Assembly: GCF_045291545.1 (NCBI RefSeq)
Contig: NZ_CP149514.1
Location: 1,736,001-1,800,000, forward strand
Direction: 5' to 3'
Source of the DNA: Gallaecimonas sp045291545
GTDB lineage: Bacteria; Pseudomonadota; Gammaproteobacteria; Enterobacterales; Gallaecimonadaceae
DNA: 64,000 bases
Shown: positions 9,235 to 17,392 of the stretch, piece after piece
How positions within the stretch are numbered: position 1 is the first letter of the stretch
How the letters are laid out: the number at the start of each line of letters is the position of its first letter
Position numbers and translations under genes: made by a program
Notes under the pieces: generated by a model
The model's input: only the letters and a program-made list of their open reading frames with translations
Database searches by the model: none
Told to the model about the DNA's origin: nothing

Positions 9235-9251
9235 CAGAGGTCAGACCTGTT
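9235..9251 (-). promoter_or_regulatory. FadR-like operator upstream of fadIJ
   Basis: Read on the minus strand the site is AACAGGTCTGACCTCTG, matching 12 of the 15 fixed positions of the E. coli FadR consensus AACTGGTCNGACCNGTT, including the whole GGTC-N-GACC core. It sits right after the likely fadI -10 box (9258-9263). A further half-site AACAGGTC occurs at 9334-9341. FadR binding is inferred from consensus. Confidence 0.65.
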
Positions 9252-9257
9252 TGCTCG

Positions 9258-9286
9258 ATTGTAACGACTCGCCGGCAAAATGAAAA
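9258..9286 (-). promoter_or_regulatory. Likely fadI promoter
   Basis: On the minus strand TACAAT (9263-9258) is preceded after 17 bases by TTTTCA (9286-9281). The -35 box is weak. The FadR-like site begins 6 bases beyond the -10 box, so bound repressor would cover the start region. Confidence 0.4.
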
Positions 9287-9367
9287 CGGCCGATCCGGAC
9301 GCTGTTATAGACCTGAAAAGCGTTTTCCGTTACAACAGGTCAACACCTGAGAATACGCAATAATTCA

Positions 9368-10324
9368 ATGACACGCGCCGACTTCACTCGACTACGTCAG
9401 CACCTGGACAAACAGGTTGTTGGCCAAAGCCAGCTTACGCACAACCTTCTTATTGCCCTGCTTGCCAATGGCCACCTGCTGGTAGAGGGGCCTCCCGGTC
9501 TTGCCAAAACCCGTGCCATCAAAGCCCTGGCCTCCGGCATTGAAGCCAACTTTCATCGCGTACAGTTCACTCCCGATCTGTTGCCGGCCGACTTAACCGG
9601 CACGGATATTTATCGCCCGGAAACCGGTGAGTTCACTTTCCAAAAAGGCCCGCTGTTTCATAACCTGCTGCTGGCAGATGAAATCAACCGGGCACCGGCA
9701 AAAGTGCAGTCGGCACTGCTTGAAGCCATGGCCGAGCACCAGATCACCGTTGGTAAAACCACCTACAAACTGCCGCCCTTGTTTCTGGTCATGGCCACGC
9801 AGAACCCGCTGGAGCAAGAAGGCACTTACCCACTGCCAGAAGCGCAGCTGGACCGCTTTTTAATGCACCTGGAGGTTGACTACCCGGATGCCAAAACAGA
9901 AATGGCTATCCTGCGGCTCAACCGCCAGGAAGCGGTGGAAGACAAGCCGCTGCCTTTTGAACCGCTTTCGCAGCAGGTGATTTTTGCGGCCCGCCGGGCC
10001 ATTTTTAACCTGCACCTGGCCGAAGCGGTCGAGCAGTATATGGTGGCACTGATCATGGCCACCCGTACCCCGGATAAAATTGACAGCGAGCTGGCCGGTT
10101 GGCTGGCCTACGGCGCCAGCCCTCGGGCCACAGCAGCACTGGAGCGCTGCGCTCGTGCCCGCGCCTGGCTGGCTGGCCGCGACTTTGTGACCCCTGACGA
10201 TGTACAGGCACTGTTACCCAATGTCTTGCGCCACCGCTTGCTATTGTCTTACCAGGCCGAAGCGGCTGGCGTTACCATGGACCAGGTGATTGATCGGATC
10301 CTGACACGCGTACCCTGCCCATGA
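9368..10324 (+). CDS. MoxR-family AAA+ ATPase
   Basis: This 318-residue protein carries Walker A (EGPPGLAKTRAIKAL), Walker B (LLLADEINRAP) and a sensor region ATQNPLEQEGTYPLPEAQLDRF, which define the MoxR branch of AAA+ ATPases. MoxR proteins act as chaperone-like ATPases on von Willebrand factor A (VWA) partner proteins. It heads a tightly coupled run with DUF58, DUF4381, two VWA proteins and BatD, the classical Bat/aerotolerance arrangement. Its stop overlaps the next start (ATGA). Function as chaperone of the downstream VWA proteins is inferred from context. Confidence 0.92.
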   Translation: MTRADFTRLRQHLDKQVVGQSQLTHNLLIALLANGHLLVEGPPGLAKTRAIKALASGIEANFHRVQFTPDLLPADLTGTDIYRPETGEFTFQKGPLFHNLLLADEINRAPAKVQSALLEAMAEHQITVGKTTYKLPPLFLVMATQNPLEQEGTYPLPEAQLDRFLMHLEVDYPDAKTEMAILRLNRQEAVEDKPLPFEPLSQQVIFAARRAIFNLHLAEAVEQYMVALIMATRTPDKIDSELAGWLAYGASPRATAALERCARARAWLAGRDFVTPDDVQALLPNVLRHRLLLSYQAEAAGVTMDQVIDRILTRVPCP

Positions 10325-11259
10325 GCCGAGTGTTACCCAGCGGTGCTGACGGTATCAGCCTCTGTCTGGATGAGCTGTTGCCTTACCGGCGCCTGGCCAA
10401 TCAAATCCAGTTGACGCCCCATGCTGCCAGCCGGGCTCATCAGGCAGGTCAGCACCAGACCCGTTCGCGGGGCCGGGGCATGGATTTTGAAGAAGTACGC
10501 CAGTACCAGCTTGGTGATGACATCCGAGCCATCGACTGGCGAGTCACCGCCCGCACCGGCAAGCCCCACACCAAGCTGTTTCGTGAAGAACGGGAGCGGC
10601 CTGTGAACCTGGTGGTTGACCTTGGCGCGTCCATGCAATTTGGTTCACGACTTTTACTCAAAGCAGTACAAGCCGGCCACTTGGCTGCCCTGCTGGCCTG
10701 GCATGTAGCTGAGCGTGGTGATCGCATCGGCGCCGTTATCGGCAATGGCCTGACTTTAAAGGAACTGAGTGCCAAGGGACGCCAGCCGGGGGTGCTGGCC
10801 ATTTTGCACGCCCTGATTGATATGCAGGCCAAAGCGCCGCCAATTGACCAGCCGCCTGCCTCCGGGGCTTTCGACGAGCTGCTGCGACGCAGCCTGAAAC
10901 GCGCTACCCCCGGCAGCCAGTTGGTCATTATCAGTGACTGCCAGAATTGGACCGAAGAAACCCCGTGGTTGCTGGCACGCCTGCAACGTAACGCTGACGT
11001 CAGCGTGTTTATGATCACCGATCCCTTGGAGCTGACCGTACCGAAAAGCCGGTTACCGCTGGCTTTGCCAATAGTTGGCCCCGCAGGTAAAGGGCTACTG
11101 CCCATTGGCTCCAGCCGCTTTCGCCAGCATTACCAGCAGCAACGCCGCCAGCAAATCATCACGCTGCGCCAGGAGCTACGTTCCCAGCATATCCGTTTTT
11201 GCGCCATTGGCGCCCAGGCGGGGTTGGATCAGCAGCTGGATAAGGTGGCGCCATGCTAG
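10321..11259 (+). CDS. DUF58 domain protein of the Bat operon
   Basis: A 312-residue protein with the DUF58 signature around RQYQLGDDIRAIDWRVTA followed by a VWA-like fold (NLVVDLGASM). DUF58 proteins regularly follow moxR. No signal peptide or membrane segment is evident, so it is probably cytoplasmic or membrane-associated through partners. It overlaps moxR by 4 bases and the following DUF4381 gene by 7 bases. The molecular role of DUF58 is not established; a part in assembling a MoxR-VWA complex is inference from gene order. Confidence 0.88.
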   Translation: MSRVLPSGADGISLCLDELLPYRRLANQIQLTPHAASRAHQAGQHQTRSRGRGMDFEEVRQYQLGDDIRAIDWRVTARTGKPHTKLFREERERPVNLVVDLGASMQFGSRLLLKAVQAGHLAALLAWHVAERGDRIGAVIGNGLTLKELSAKGRQPGVLAILHALIDMQAKAPPIDQPPASGAFDELLRRSLKRATPGSQLVIISDCQNWTEETPWLLARLQRNADVSVFMITDPLELTVPKSRLPLALPIVGPAGKGLLPIGSSRFRQHYQQQRRQQIITLRQELRSQHIRFCAIGAQAGLDQQLDKVAPC

Positions 11260-11699
11260 CAAAACTACGCGATATTCATGAGCCACTGCCGCCTTCGAGC
11301 TGGCCCTGGGCCATTGGCTGGTGGTTACTGCTGGGAGTGCTGTTACTGGCGTTACTGGGCGCTGGTTGGTGGTGGTGGCGTCGCCATTACTCAGTGGCCA
11401 AACGGCTCCAGCGGCGGCTGATGTCGCTGGGTAATGGTGACACTTTTCTGGCCGAGCTCAATCAGCTGCTCAAAGAAGCTGCCTGTTATTATCATGGCGC
11501 CAGCGCTTCCCGTTTGGCCGGGCGCGCCTGGACGACATTTTTACAACAGCACGGCCCGCGTAATATTCAGCGCACCCTGCTCGAACACCTCGAGTCTGGC
11601 CCTTATGCTGCCAGCTACCCCATACACTATGAACAGTTCCGGCAGCTAAAAGCTTATGCCCGGCAATGGATCGATCGCCAGGGAGGTGAAGGTGTTTGA
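11253..11699 (+). CDS. DUF4381 small membrane protein of the Bat operon
   Basis: A 148-residue protein with the N-terminal pattern LRDIHEPLPPSSWPWAIGWW followed by one strong membrane helix (about residues 20-45) and a short basic region (WWWRRHY). This is the typical architecture of DUF4381 proteins found between DUF58 and VWA genes in proteobacterial Bat operons. The cytoplasmic part is helical and of unknown function. Its last 8 bases overlap the GTG start chosen for the next gene, indicating translational coupling. Confidence 0.82.
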   Translation: MLAKLRDIHEPLPPSSWPWAIGWWLLLGVLLLALLGAGWWWWRRHYSVAKRLQRRLMSLGNGDTFLAELNQLLKEAACYYHGASASRLAGRAWTTFLQQHGPRNIQRTLLEHLESGPYAASYPIHYEQFRQLKAYARQWIDRQGGEGV

Positions 11700-12663
11700 G
11701 TTAGAAGCCTGGTGGCTGTTGTTGCTGCTCCCGTTGCCGTTGATCTGGCGTTACCTGCCGGCTCACCCGCGGCCCGCACAGGCTCGTTTGAAAGTTCCCG
11801 CCGCCATTGCCGGGGCCGCTGAAGCCGAGCAGCAAAGCCGCCTGAACCGGCAGCTGCCGCCCTGGTTATTGTGGCTTGGCTGGTTATTGCTGCTGTTGGC
11901 GCTGGCCCGGCCGGTTTGGATTGGCGCCCCGGTCAGCCTGCCGGACAGCCGCCGGGAAATGATGCTGGTATTGGACTTGTCTGGTTCGATGCTGGACAAG
12001 GACATGGAATACGATGGCCGGGTAACAGACCGGATCACGACCGCCAAAGGCGTGCTGCAAGATTTCATTAAAAAGCGCCAGGGCGACCGCCTGGGGCTGA
12101 TCCTATTTGCCGATCATGCTTATGTGCAGGCACCGCTCAGTTTTGATCTCAGCAGCATCAGCAAATTGATGAATGAGGCCGATGTGGGCCTGGTGGGCCG
12201 CCGCACCGCCATTGGCGAAGCCGTTGCTCTGGCCACCAAACAACTGGCCAAAAGACCCAGCAAGAAAAAAGTGGCTATTTTACTGACTGATGGCCGCAAT
12301 ACAGCTGGCGGCATTGCCCCCCAAGACGCCATCGCCGCCGCCAAGGCCAAAGGGGTCACCTTTTACACCATCGGTTTTGGCTCTGACTACCAGCTTAAGC
12401 GCACCCCTTTTGGCAGTATCAAGGTGCCGAATGATGATCCGCCAGATGAAACGCTGCTCAAAGAATTGGCCAAAGCCACTGGCGGCCAGTATTTTCGCGC
12501 TAAGGACGCCAAAGCCCTGAGCCATATCTACGCTGAGCTCAACAAGCTGGAACCACTGAAGGACAATAATCAGACCCTGCGCCCCCGTAAGGACATCTTC
12601 TATTACCCGCTGGCAGCATTGCTGTTGTTGAGTATGGCCGTAGCACTTTGGAGGCTGCGATGA
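11692..12663 (+). CDS. VWA-domain membrane protein, BatA-like
   Basis: A 323-residue protein with an N-terminal hydrophobic helix (WWLLLLLPLPLIW), a second helix near residues 58-75, a VWA domain with an intact MIDAS start (VLDLSGSMLDKDM), and a C-terminal helix. VWA proteins of this kind sit in the inner membrane and bind partners through a metal ion. The GTG start at 11692 is preferred because GGGAGG lies at correct spacing and the protein then starts with the usual hydrophobic segment; an ATG at 11656 lies inside the upstream gene. The gene belongs to the MoxR-Bat operon, whose proteins are linked to envelope or oxidative stress in other bacteria. Confidence 0.88.
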   Translation: MFELEAWWLLLLLPLPLIWRYLPAHPRPAQARLKVPAAIAGAAEAEQQSRLNRQLPPWLLWLGWLLLLLALARPVWIGAPVSLPDSRREMMLVLDLSGSMLDKDMEYDGRVTDRITTAKGVLQDFIKKRQGDRLGLILFADHAYVQAPLSFDLSSISKLMNEADVGLVGRRTAIGEAVALATKQLAKRPSKKKVAILLTDGRNTAGGIAPQDAIAAAKAKGVTFYTIGFGSDYQLKRTPFGSIKVPNDDPPDETLLKELAKATGGQYFRAKDAKALSHIYAELNKLEPLKDNNQTLRPRKDIFYYPLAALLLLSMAVALWRLR

Positions 12664-14414
12664 CGCTGTTACGCCCTTGGTGGCTACTGGCACTGGTGCC
12701 ATTGGTAATATTGCTATGGTGGCTGTGGCAGCGGCGTCCTGCCAGCAGTAGCTGGCAAAAAGTGCTGCCGCCACACCTGGCCCGCCACCTGTTAACCGAT
12801 CAACAGGGTAAACACAGCCAGTGGCCCCTGCTGGCCCTGGCTGGCGCCTGGTTACTGGCGGTGCTGGCTCTGGCTGGCCCCAGCTGGAGTCAGGACCGCT
12901 ATCCGCTGTATCACCTTAATGCCGGCCGCGTATTGGTGATGGATATGTCACTGTCGATGCGAGCCACCGACGTCCCACCCGACCGCCTGACTCAGGCCCG
13001 CTTTAAGGCCATCGATCTGGTTCGCCACATCAAGGAAGGTGAAACCGGCCTGGTCGCCTATGCCGGCGATGCTTTCGAAATAGCTCCCATGACCCGCGAC
13101 GGCAGCACCCTGATACACCTCATCAGTGCTTTGTCACCGGAAATCATGCCCGTGCAGGGCTCCCGTGCTGACCGAGGTGTGGCACTGGCACTGAAGCTGC
13201 TCAAACAAGCCGGCTTTCACCGTGGCGATATTATTCTGGTAACCGATGGGCTCGACAAAAAGGAACGTGACGCCATTGACCAGTTGTCGCTTGATCATTT
13301 CCGGCTGTCAGCACTGGTACTCGGCACCGACAGCGGCGCCCCGGTGCGTACGTTGTCTGGCACTTTGCTCAAAGATGCCAAAGGCAATGTGGTGATCCCC
13401 GAGCGCAACCTCAAAGACACCTGCGCCGTCGTCAGCGGTTTGTGCATTACCGCCGGTATGGATGACAACGACATCAGTGCCTTGCTGAAACCACAGGCCA
13501 GTGGCGAAACCCGCTCTGACGATGTACTGACGCTACCCATTGACGGTGGCCGTTATCTGCTCTGGCTGTTGTTACCTCTGGTGTTGCTGGCATTTCGCCG
13601 CGGCTTGCTGGTATTGGTTTTGGTGGCAGTATTACCGAAACCCAGCGAAGCCGGCTGGTTTCAAAACCAGGCTCAAGACAGTTACCAGCAATATCAGCAG
13701 GGCCACTACCAGGCCGCAGCAGCCAGCGCCACCTCGGCCCAGTGGCATGCCGCGGCACTGTATCGCCAGGGCGCTTACCTCAAGGCGGCCGATCTGTGGC
13801 ACCGTATGGCCGGCGCCGAGGCCCGTTATAACGAGGGTAATGCGCTGGCCCGGGCCGGGCACCGGCAGCAAGCCATTGACGCCTACAACAAAGCATTGGC
13901 CCTGCAACCGGATATGGCCGATGCCCGTTATAACCGTGACCTGTTAGAAAAACAGCAGCACCAGGGGAAAACCCCTGCCAACAGCGCACAGCCGCCCAAA
14001 CCGGGCAATAAAAATAACGCCAAACAGCAGCAGGGCGATAAAAAGCAACCCGGCAAGCAACAGCCTGACAAAAACGGCCAGCCAGATGGTAAGGACAAAC
14101 AGCAGCAGCCCAAAGCCAAACAGCAGCCTGGCGATAAAGCACCGGCCAACAAACCCCAGGCAGGTGAGCAAAAACCCGAGGGGCAAGATCCCAAGCTGCA
14201 ACCGCAAGGTGCCGGCAAAGGCCAGCAAAAAGCCCGTAAAGCACCGGGCAAACTGGCCACGAAATCGGGTCATGGCGGCCCACTGGGGCCACCAATGAGC
14301 GCCGACAAGGTACTGGATGCAGTCAATGACGACCCCGGCTACCTGCTACAGGAAAAAATGCGTGCGGCTTACCAGCGCCGCAACCATCAGGGGAAGGAAA
14401 AACAACAATGGTAA
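12660..14414 (+). CDS. VWA-TPR membrane protein, BatB/BatC-like fusion
   Basis: A 584-residue protein that joins a BatB-like VWA domain (VLVMDMSLSMRATD, with two N-terminal membrane helices and a third near residue 300) to a BatC-like TPR segment (EARYNEGNALARAGHRQQAI). After the TPR comes an unusual tail of about 130 residues made mostly of Lys, Gln, Pro, Gly and Asp, ending near GHGGPLGPP. The ATG at 12660 overlaps the previous stop (ATGA) and has GGAGG upstream; a TTG at 12648 is less likely. The tail is probably disordered. Its role is unknown. Confidence 0.87.
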   Translation: MTLLRPWWLLALVPLVILLWWLWQRRPASSSWQKVLPPHLARHLLTDQQGKHSQWPLLALAGAWLLAVLALAGPSWSQDRYPLYHLNAGRVLVMDMSLSMRATDVPPDRLTQARFKAIDLVRHIKEGETGLVAYAGDAFEIAPMTRDGSTLIHLISALSPEIMPVQGSRADRGVALALKLLKQAGFHRGDIILVTDGLDKKERDAIDQLSLDHFRLSALVLGTDSGAPVRTLSGTLLKDAKGNVVIPERNLKDTCAVVSGLCITAGMDDNDISALLKPQASGETRSDDVLTLPIDGGRYLLWLLLPLVLLAFRRGLLVLVLVAVLPKPSEAGWFQNQAQDSYQQYQQGHYQAAAASATSAQWHAAALYRQGAYLKAADLWHRMAGAEARYNEGNALARAGHRQQAIDAYNKALALQPDMADARYNRDLLEKQQHQGKTPANSAQPPKPGNKNNAKQQQGDKKQPGKQQPDKNGQPDGKDKQQQPKAKQQPGDKAPANKPQAGEQKPEGQDPKLQPQGAGKGQQKARKAPGKLATKSGHGGPLGPPMSADKVLDAVNDDPGYLLQEKMRAAYQRRNHQGKEKQQW

Positions 14415-15991
14415 AGCCCATACTATTGCTGCTGGCATTACTGCCACTGCTGGCCCAGGCCGCACCCACCGAAGTAAAGGCCAGCGTTGACCCAAACCCG
14501 GTCACCGCCGGCAATGCCACCACCCTGGAAGTCACAGCCAATGACGATTTGCCCCAGGACGCGCTAGACACCAAGCCGCTGCAAAAAGACTTTGTGGTTG
14601 GCAACATCAGTGTCAGCCGCGCTACGCAAATCACCAATCTCAACGTCAGCCGGCAAACCCGCTGGCAGATCAGCCTGATCGCCCAAAAGCCCGGTCAGTA
14701 CACCATTCCGCCCCTGGCCATCGGGGATTTACGTACCGCCGCCATTACCTTACGGGTAGAAAAGCCCGGCAAGGCCCAGAGCCGCAATTTGCTGCTGGAA
14801 ACGCAACTGTCTGACACCCAGGTTTACCCCGGTGCACAGGTGAACTACCACGTGAAACTGCTAGTGGGCCAGGATCTGAAATCAGGCAAACTCTCCGACC
14901 CTAGCCTCGACAGCGCCGAGCTGCGCCGTATTGGTGATGACAAGGAATCCACCGAGCAACAAGGTGGCCGCAGTTACCATACCTTTGAACGTAACTATGC
15001 GCTGTTTGCCAAGCAAACCGGGACCTTTGTGATCCAGCCACCGGTATTTAACGGCCAGGTATTTACACAAGACAGCCGTGGCTTTGTACATAGCCGCGAC
15101 GTCGGTAAAGTTGGCGCACCCAAGACCCTGATCGTGTTACCCATTCCCGACCCTGACAAACCCTGGCTGCCGGCTCGTGATCTGACTTTGGAAGAACGCT
15201 GGAGTGTCGACCCCAAACACTGGCGCGTAGGCCAGCCGGTTACCCGCACCCTAGTGCTGACCGCCAAAGGCACCCAGGCTACCAGCCTTCCCAATATCAC
15301 CATGCCAGTACCGCAAGGGTTAAAAAGTTACCCGGACCAAACAGACCGCAAGAGCTATCTGGATGACGGCTGGCTCACCGCCCAGGAAACCAGCTCCGTT
15401 GCCCTGGTGCCATCCCAAGATGGGACTTTGACCTTGCCGGCTATCGACATCACCTGGTTTGACACCCTCGCCCGCCAATACCGGGTCGCCACGATACCGG
15501 CACGAACGGTGAACATTGCCAAGGCGCCGGTTACCGAATCACGGGTACAACTGGGCAACGTTCCGGTACGTCACGACGCCGGCTGGTGGCCTTATTTGAG
15601 CGCCTTGCTGGCGCTGGCCTGGCTCAGCACCCTGTACCTGTGGCTCAAGCCCCGGCTGGCAGGTAAAAACATCTCGCCAGAGCAAGCAGAGCGCCTGCTG
15701 CCCAGTTGGCTGGCCTTACGCCAGGCGGTGTTGTCAGATGACCCACAGCAGGCTTATAGCGCCTTGCATCAATGGGCTTACGAGCATTGGCAGGTCAATA
15801 GCCTGGACGCCCTGGCGGCGTTTTATCAGCATCCACCACTGAGTAAAGCCATTGCCCAGTTGCAACAGGCCCGTTTTGCCAAAACCCCCGTGAGCTGGCA
15901 AGGCAAGCCGTTATGGCAGGCTTTGCAACAGGCCCGCCCGCCCTCGCCACCGCCGCCCGGCAGTGGCCTGTACGCGAAAATTCTTTCCTGA
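14408..15991 (+). CDS. batD: BatD-like protein
   Basis: A 527-residue protein with a signal peptide (cleavage near ALLPLLAQA), beta-rich repeats with the BatD hallmark SVDPNPVTAGNATTLEV at the mature N-terminus, a membrane helix near residues 395-415 and a cytoplasmic tail. BatD proteins project into the periplasm and close Bat operons. It overlaps the preceding gene by 7 bases. The name refers to Bacteroides aerotolerance; the actual function in gammaproteobacteria is not well defined. Transcription may continue into the sigma factor gene 40 bases downstream, as no terminator is visible. Confidence 0.87.
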   Translation: MVKPILLLLALLPLLAQAAPTEVKASVDPNPVTAGNATTLEVTANDDLPQDALDTKPLQKDFVVGNISVSRATQITNLNVSRQTRWQISLIAQKPGQYTIPPLAIGDLRTAAITLRVEKPGKAQSRNLLLETQLSDTQVYPGAQVNYHVKLLVGQDLKSGKLSDPSLDSAELRRIGDDKESTEQQGGRSYHTFERNYALFAKQTGTFVIQPPVFNGQVFTQDSRGFVHSRDVGKVGAPKTLIVLPIPDPDKPWLPARDLTLEERWSVDPKHWRVGQPVTRTLVLTAKGTQATSLPNITMPVPQGLKSYPDQTDRKSYLDDGWLTAQETSSVALVPSQDGTLTLPAIDITWFDTLARQYRVATIPARTVNIAKAPVTESRVQLGNVPVRHDAGWWPYLSALLALAWLSTLYLWLKPRLAGKNISPEQAERLLPSWLALRQAVLSDDPQQAYSALHQWAYEHWQVNSLDALAAFYQHPPLSKAIAQLQQARFAKTPVSWQGKPLWQALQQARPPSPPPPGSGLYAKILS

Positions 15992-16030
15992 CCCTGAAAG
16001 GCAAATAACAGTGAACCGGTCTAGCAAGTT

Positions 16031-16540
16031 ATGAACAGTAAACAACGCCGTTTCGAGGCGCTGGCCGGTGCACTGTCTGGGGACTTGTACCGCTATGGAC
16101 TCTGGCTGACAGGCGACCCCGGCATTACCGACGATCTGGTGCAGGAAACCTTTTTGCGGGCCTGGCGCAATATGGACAGTCTGAAGGACGAACGGGCCGC
16201 CCGTGCCTGGCTGATCACCATTTTGCGACGGGAAAACGCCCGGCGTTTCGAACGTAAACAACTGGCTCTGGCCGACTACGAAGAAGCCAGTATTGTCGAC
16301 TACCACAGCCTGGAAGCAGAACAGCAGCACAGTCATGAACAACTGCGCCGCTGTATTGCCAAACTCGCTGTTGAGTACCGTGAACCTTTGATTTTACAGG
16401 TGCTGTTTGGTTACAGCGGCGATGAGATAGCGGAGCTGTTAACACTCAACAGTAACACCGTCATGACCCGGCTGTTCCGGGCCCGAAGCCAACTTCGTGA
16501 GCTGATGAACAGCGCCCCACAATGGAGGGCCAACGAATGA
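16031..16540 (+). CDS. ECF-type sigma-70 family RNA polymerase sigma factor
   Basis: A 169-residue sigma factor with region 2 (DLVQETFLRAWRNM and LITILRRENARRF) and region 4 (GYSGDEIAELLTLNSNTVMT) and little else, the ECF layout. It directs RNA polymerase to a specific promoter set. The following gene, overlapping by ATGA, encodes a DUF3379 membrane protein that is the probable anti-sigma factor. Its position 40 bases after batD with no terminator suggests co-transcription with the Bat operon or its own promoter in that gap; no clear ECF promoter could be picked. Confidence 0.88.
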   Translation: MNSKQRRFEALAGALSGDLYRYGLWLTGDPGITDDLVQETFLRAWRNMDSLKDERAARAWLITILRRENARRFERKQLALADYEEASIVDYHSLEAEQQHSHEQLRRCIAKLAVEYREPLILQVLFGYSGDEIAELLTLNSNTVMTRLFRARSQLRELMNSAPQWRANE

Positions 16541-17250
16541 ATGACCTGGAATTTCGCCGTCTGGCCCTGAGCAATCCCTATGACCATCAGCTTGATACGG
16601 CTGCAACAGCTCATCCCAAACGCCAGCAACTGCTCAATGAAGTTCGCCAGCAAGAAGCTCAGCTGCAAATGGCTATGGCCGTGCCAACACCGCCTAATCT
16701 CAGCCAGCGGCTGATACTGAATCAGACTTTGAAGGATTTTGAACAGCGCCAGAAGCGCCGCAGCCGCTGGCAAATTGCCCTGGCAGCATCGGTGGCCTTT
16801 GTTGCCGGTACACTGTTCAGTTTTACCAGCGTCGATCACAGCTCCCTGGGGTTTGGCCAGCATGCCTTGGCGCACGTCTACCATGAGTACGACACCATGA
16901 CCAGCATGGACGAGAAGGCTACCCTCGCGACCTTCAACAGCAAGCTGGCCAGTTACGGCGGCACGCTGACCGGTGACATCGGCCATATTTATTTCGTCAA
17001 TTACTGTGACTTTGAAGGCGTCAAGAGCCTGCATGCGGTGATCAAGGGCGAAAAGGGCCGGGTGACGGTGTTCATCATCAAGACCCCGCAGGAAAAACTC
17101 CGTCAGGAACAAGCCTTCTTCGCGGATGGCAAACTCGACGGCATGGCTGAGCAAATCGGTAAACATCAGCTGATCCTGATCGGCCACAAAGGCGAGCCTT
17201 TACAAGAAACTGAACAGAAGCTGAAATCCAGGCTGCACTGGTCCACCTGA
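16537..17250 (+). CDS. DUF3379 membrane protein, probable anti-sigma factor
   Basis: A 237-residue protein with a cytoplasmic N-terminal helical region (about 1-75), one membrane helix (WQIALAASVAFVAGTLFSF, about 79-98) and a periplasmic domain. This order fits DUF3379, regularly encoded with ECF-like sigma factors in Shewanella and relatives. The ATG at 16537 overlaps the sigma factor stop and has GGAGG at proper distance; an in-frame ATG at 16522 is less likely. Anti-sigma activity is inferred from topology and pairing. No zinc-binding HxxxCxxC motif is seen in the N-terminal part, so it is not a ZAS-type anti-sigma factor. Confidence 0.82.
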   Translation: MNDLEFRRLALSNPYDHQLDTAATAHPKRQQLLNEVRQQEAQLQMAMAVPTPPNLSQRLILNQTLKDFEQRQKRRSRWQIALAASVAFVAGTLFSFTSVDHSSLGFGQHALAHVYHEYDTMTSMDEKATLATFNSKLASYGGTLTGDIGHIYFVNYCDFEGVKSLHAVIKGEKGRVTVFIIKTPQEKLRQEQAFFADGKLDGMAEQIGKHQLILIGHKGEPLQETEQKLKSRLHWST

Positions 17251-17275
17251 ACGTGGCCCAGCTCTCACTCGGCGC

Positions 17276-17303
17276 AAAAAAGCACTCGTTGGGTGCTTTT
17301 TTT
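17276..17303 (+). terminator. Rho-independent terminator after DUF3379 gene
   Basis: AAAAGCAC pairs with GTGCTTTT around a short loop and is followed by a run of T's. It closes the sigma factor unit and separates it from fadL. Confidence 0.85.
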
Positions 17304-17336
17304 CTTTGTATTGCAGAGGCTTTTGTTAGTATCGCC

Positions 17337-17356
17337 AACAGGTCTGCTCAGCAGAC
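17337..17356 (+). promoter_or_regulatory. Weak FadR-like site and palindrome upstream of fadL
   Basis: AACAGGTCTGCTCAGCA matches 10 of 15 fixed FadR consensus positions, with a good left half and poor right half. It overlaps a perfect palindrome GTCTGCT-C-AGCAGAC (17342-17356). The position, 37-56 bases before fadL, suits an operator. FadR binding here is uncertain. Confidence 0.35.
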
Positions 17357-17392
17357 TTCAATCATGGATGTCCTGAAGAGAGAAAAAATATC

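Noticed and set aside
11656..11691. Upstream ATG as start of the BatA-like gene
   Set aside because: It would add 12 polar residues inside the previous gene; the GTG at 11692 has a better ribosome binding site and gives the typical hydrophobic N-terminus.
13780..14295. 171-codon minus-strand ORF
   Set aside because: Antisense to the low-complexity tail of the VWA-TPR gene; composition is an artefact of the repeats on the other strand.
16411..17187. 258-codon minus-strand ORF
   Set aside because: Antisense to the sigma factor and DUF3379 genes, both of which have clear family features and coupled starts.
17342..17356. Perfect palindrome before fadL as a terminator
   Set aside because: No T-tract follows and a strong terminator already lies at 17276-17303; an operator is more likely.
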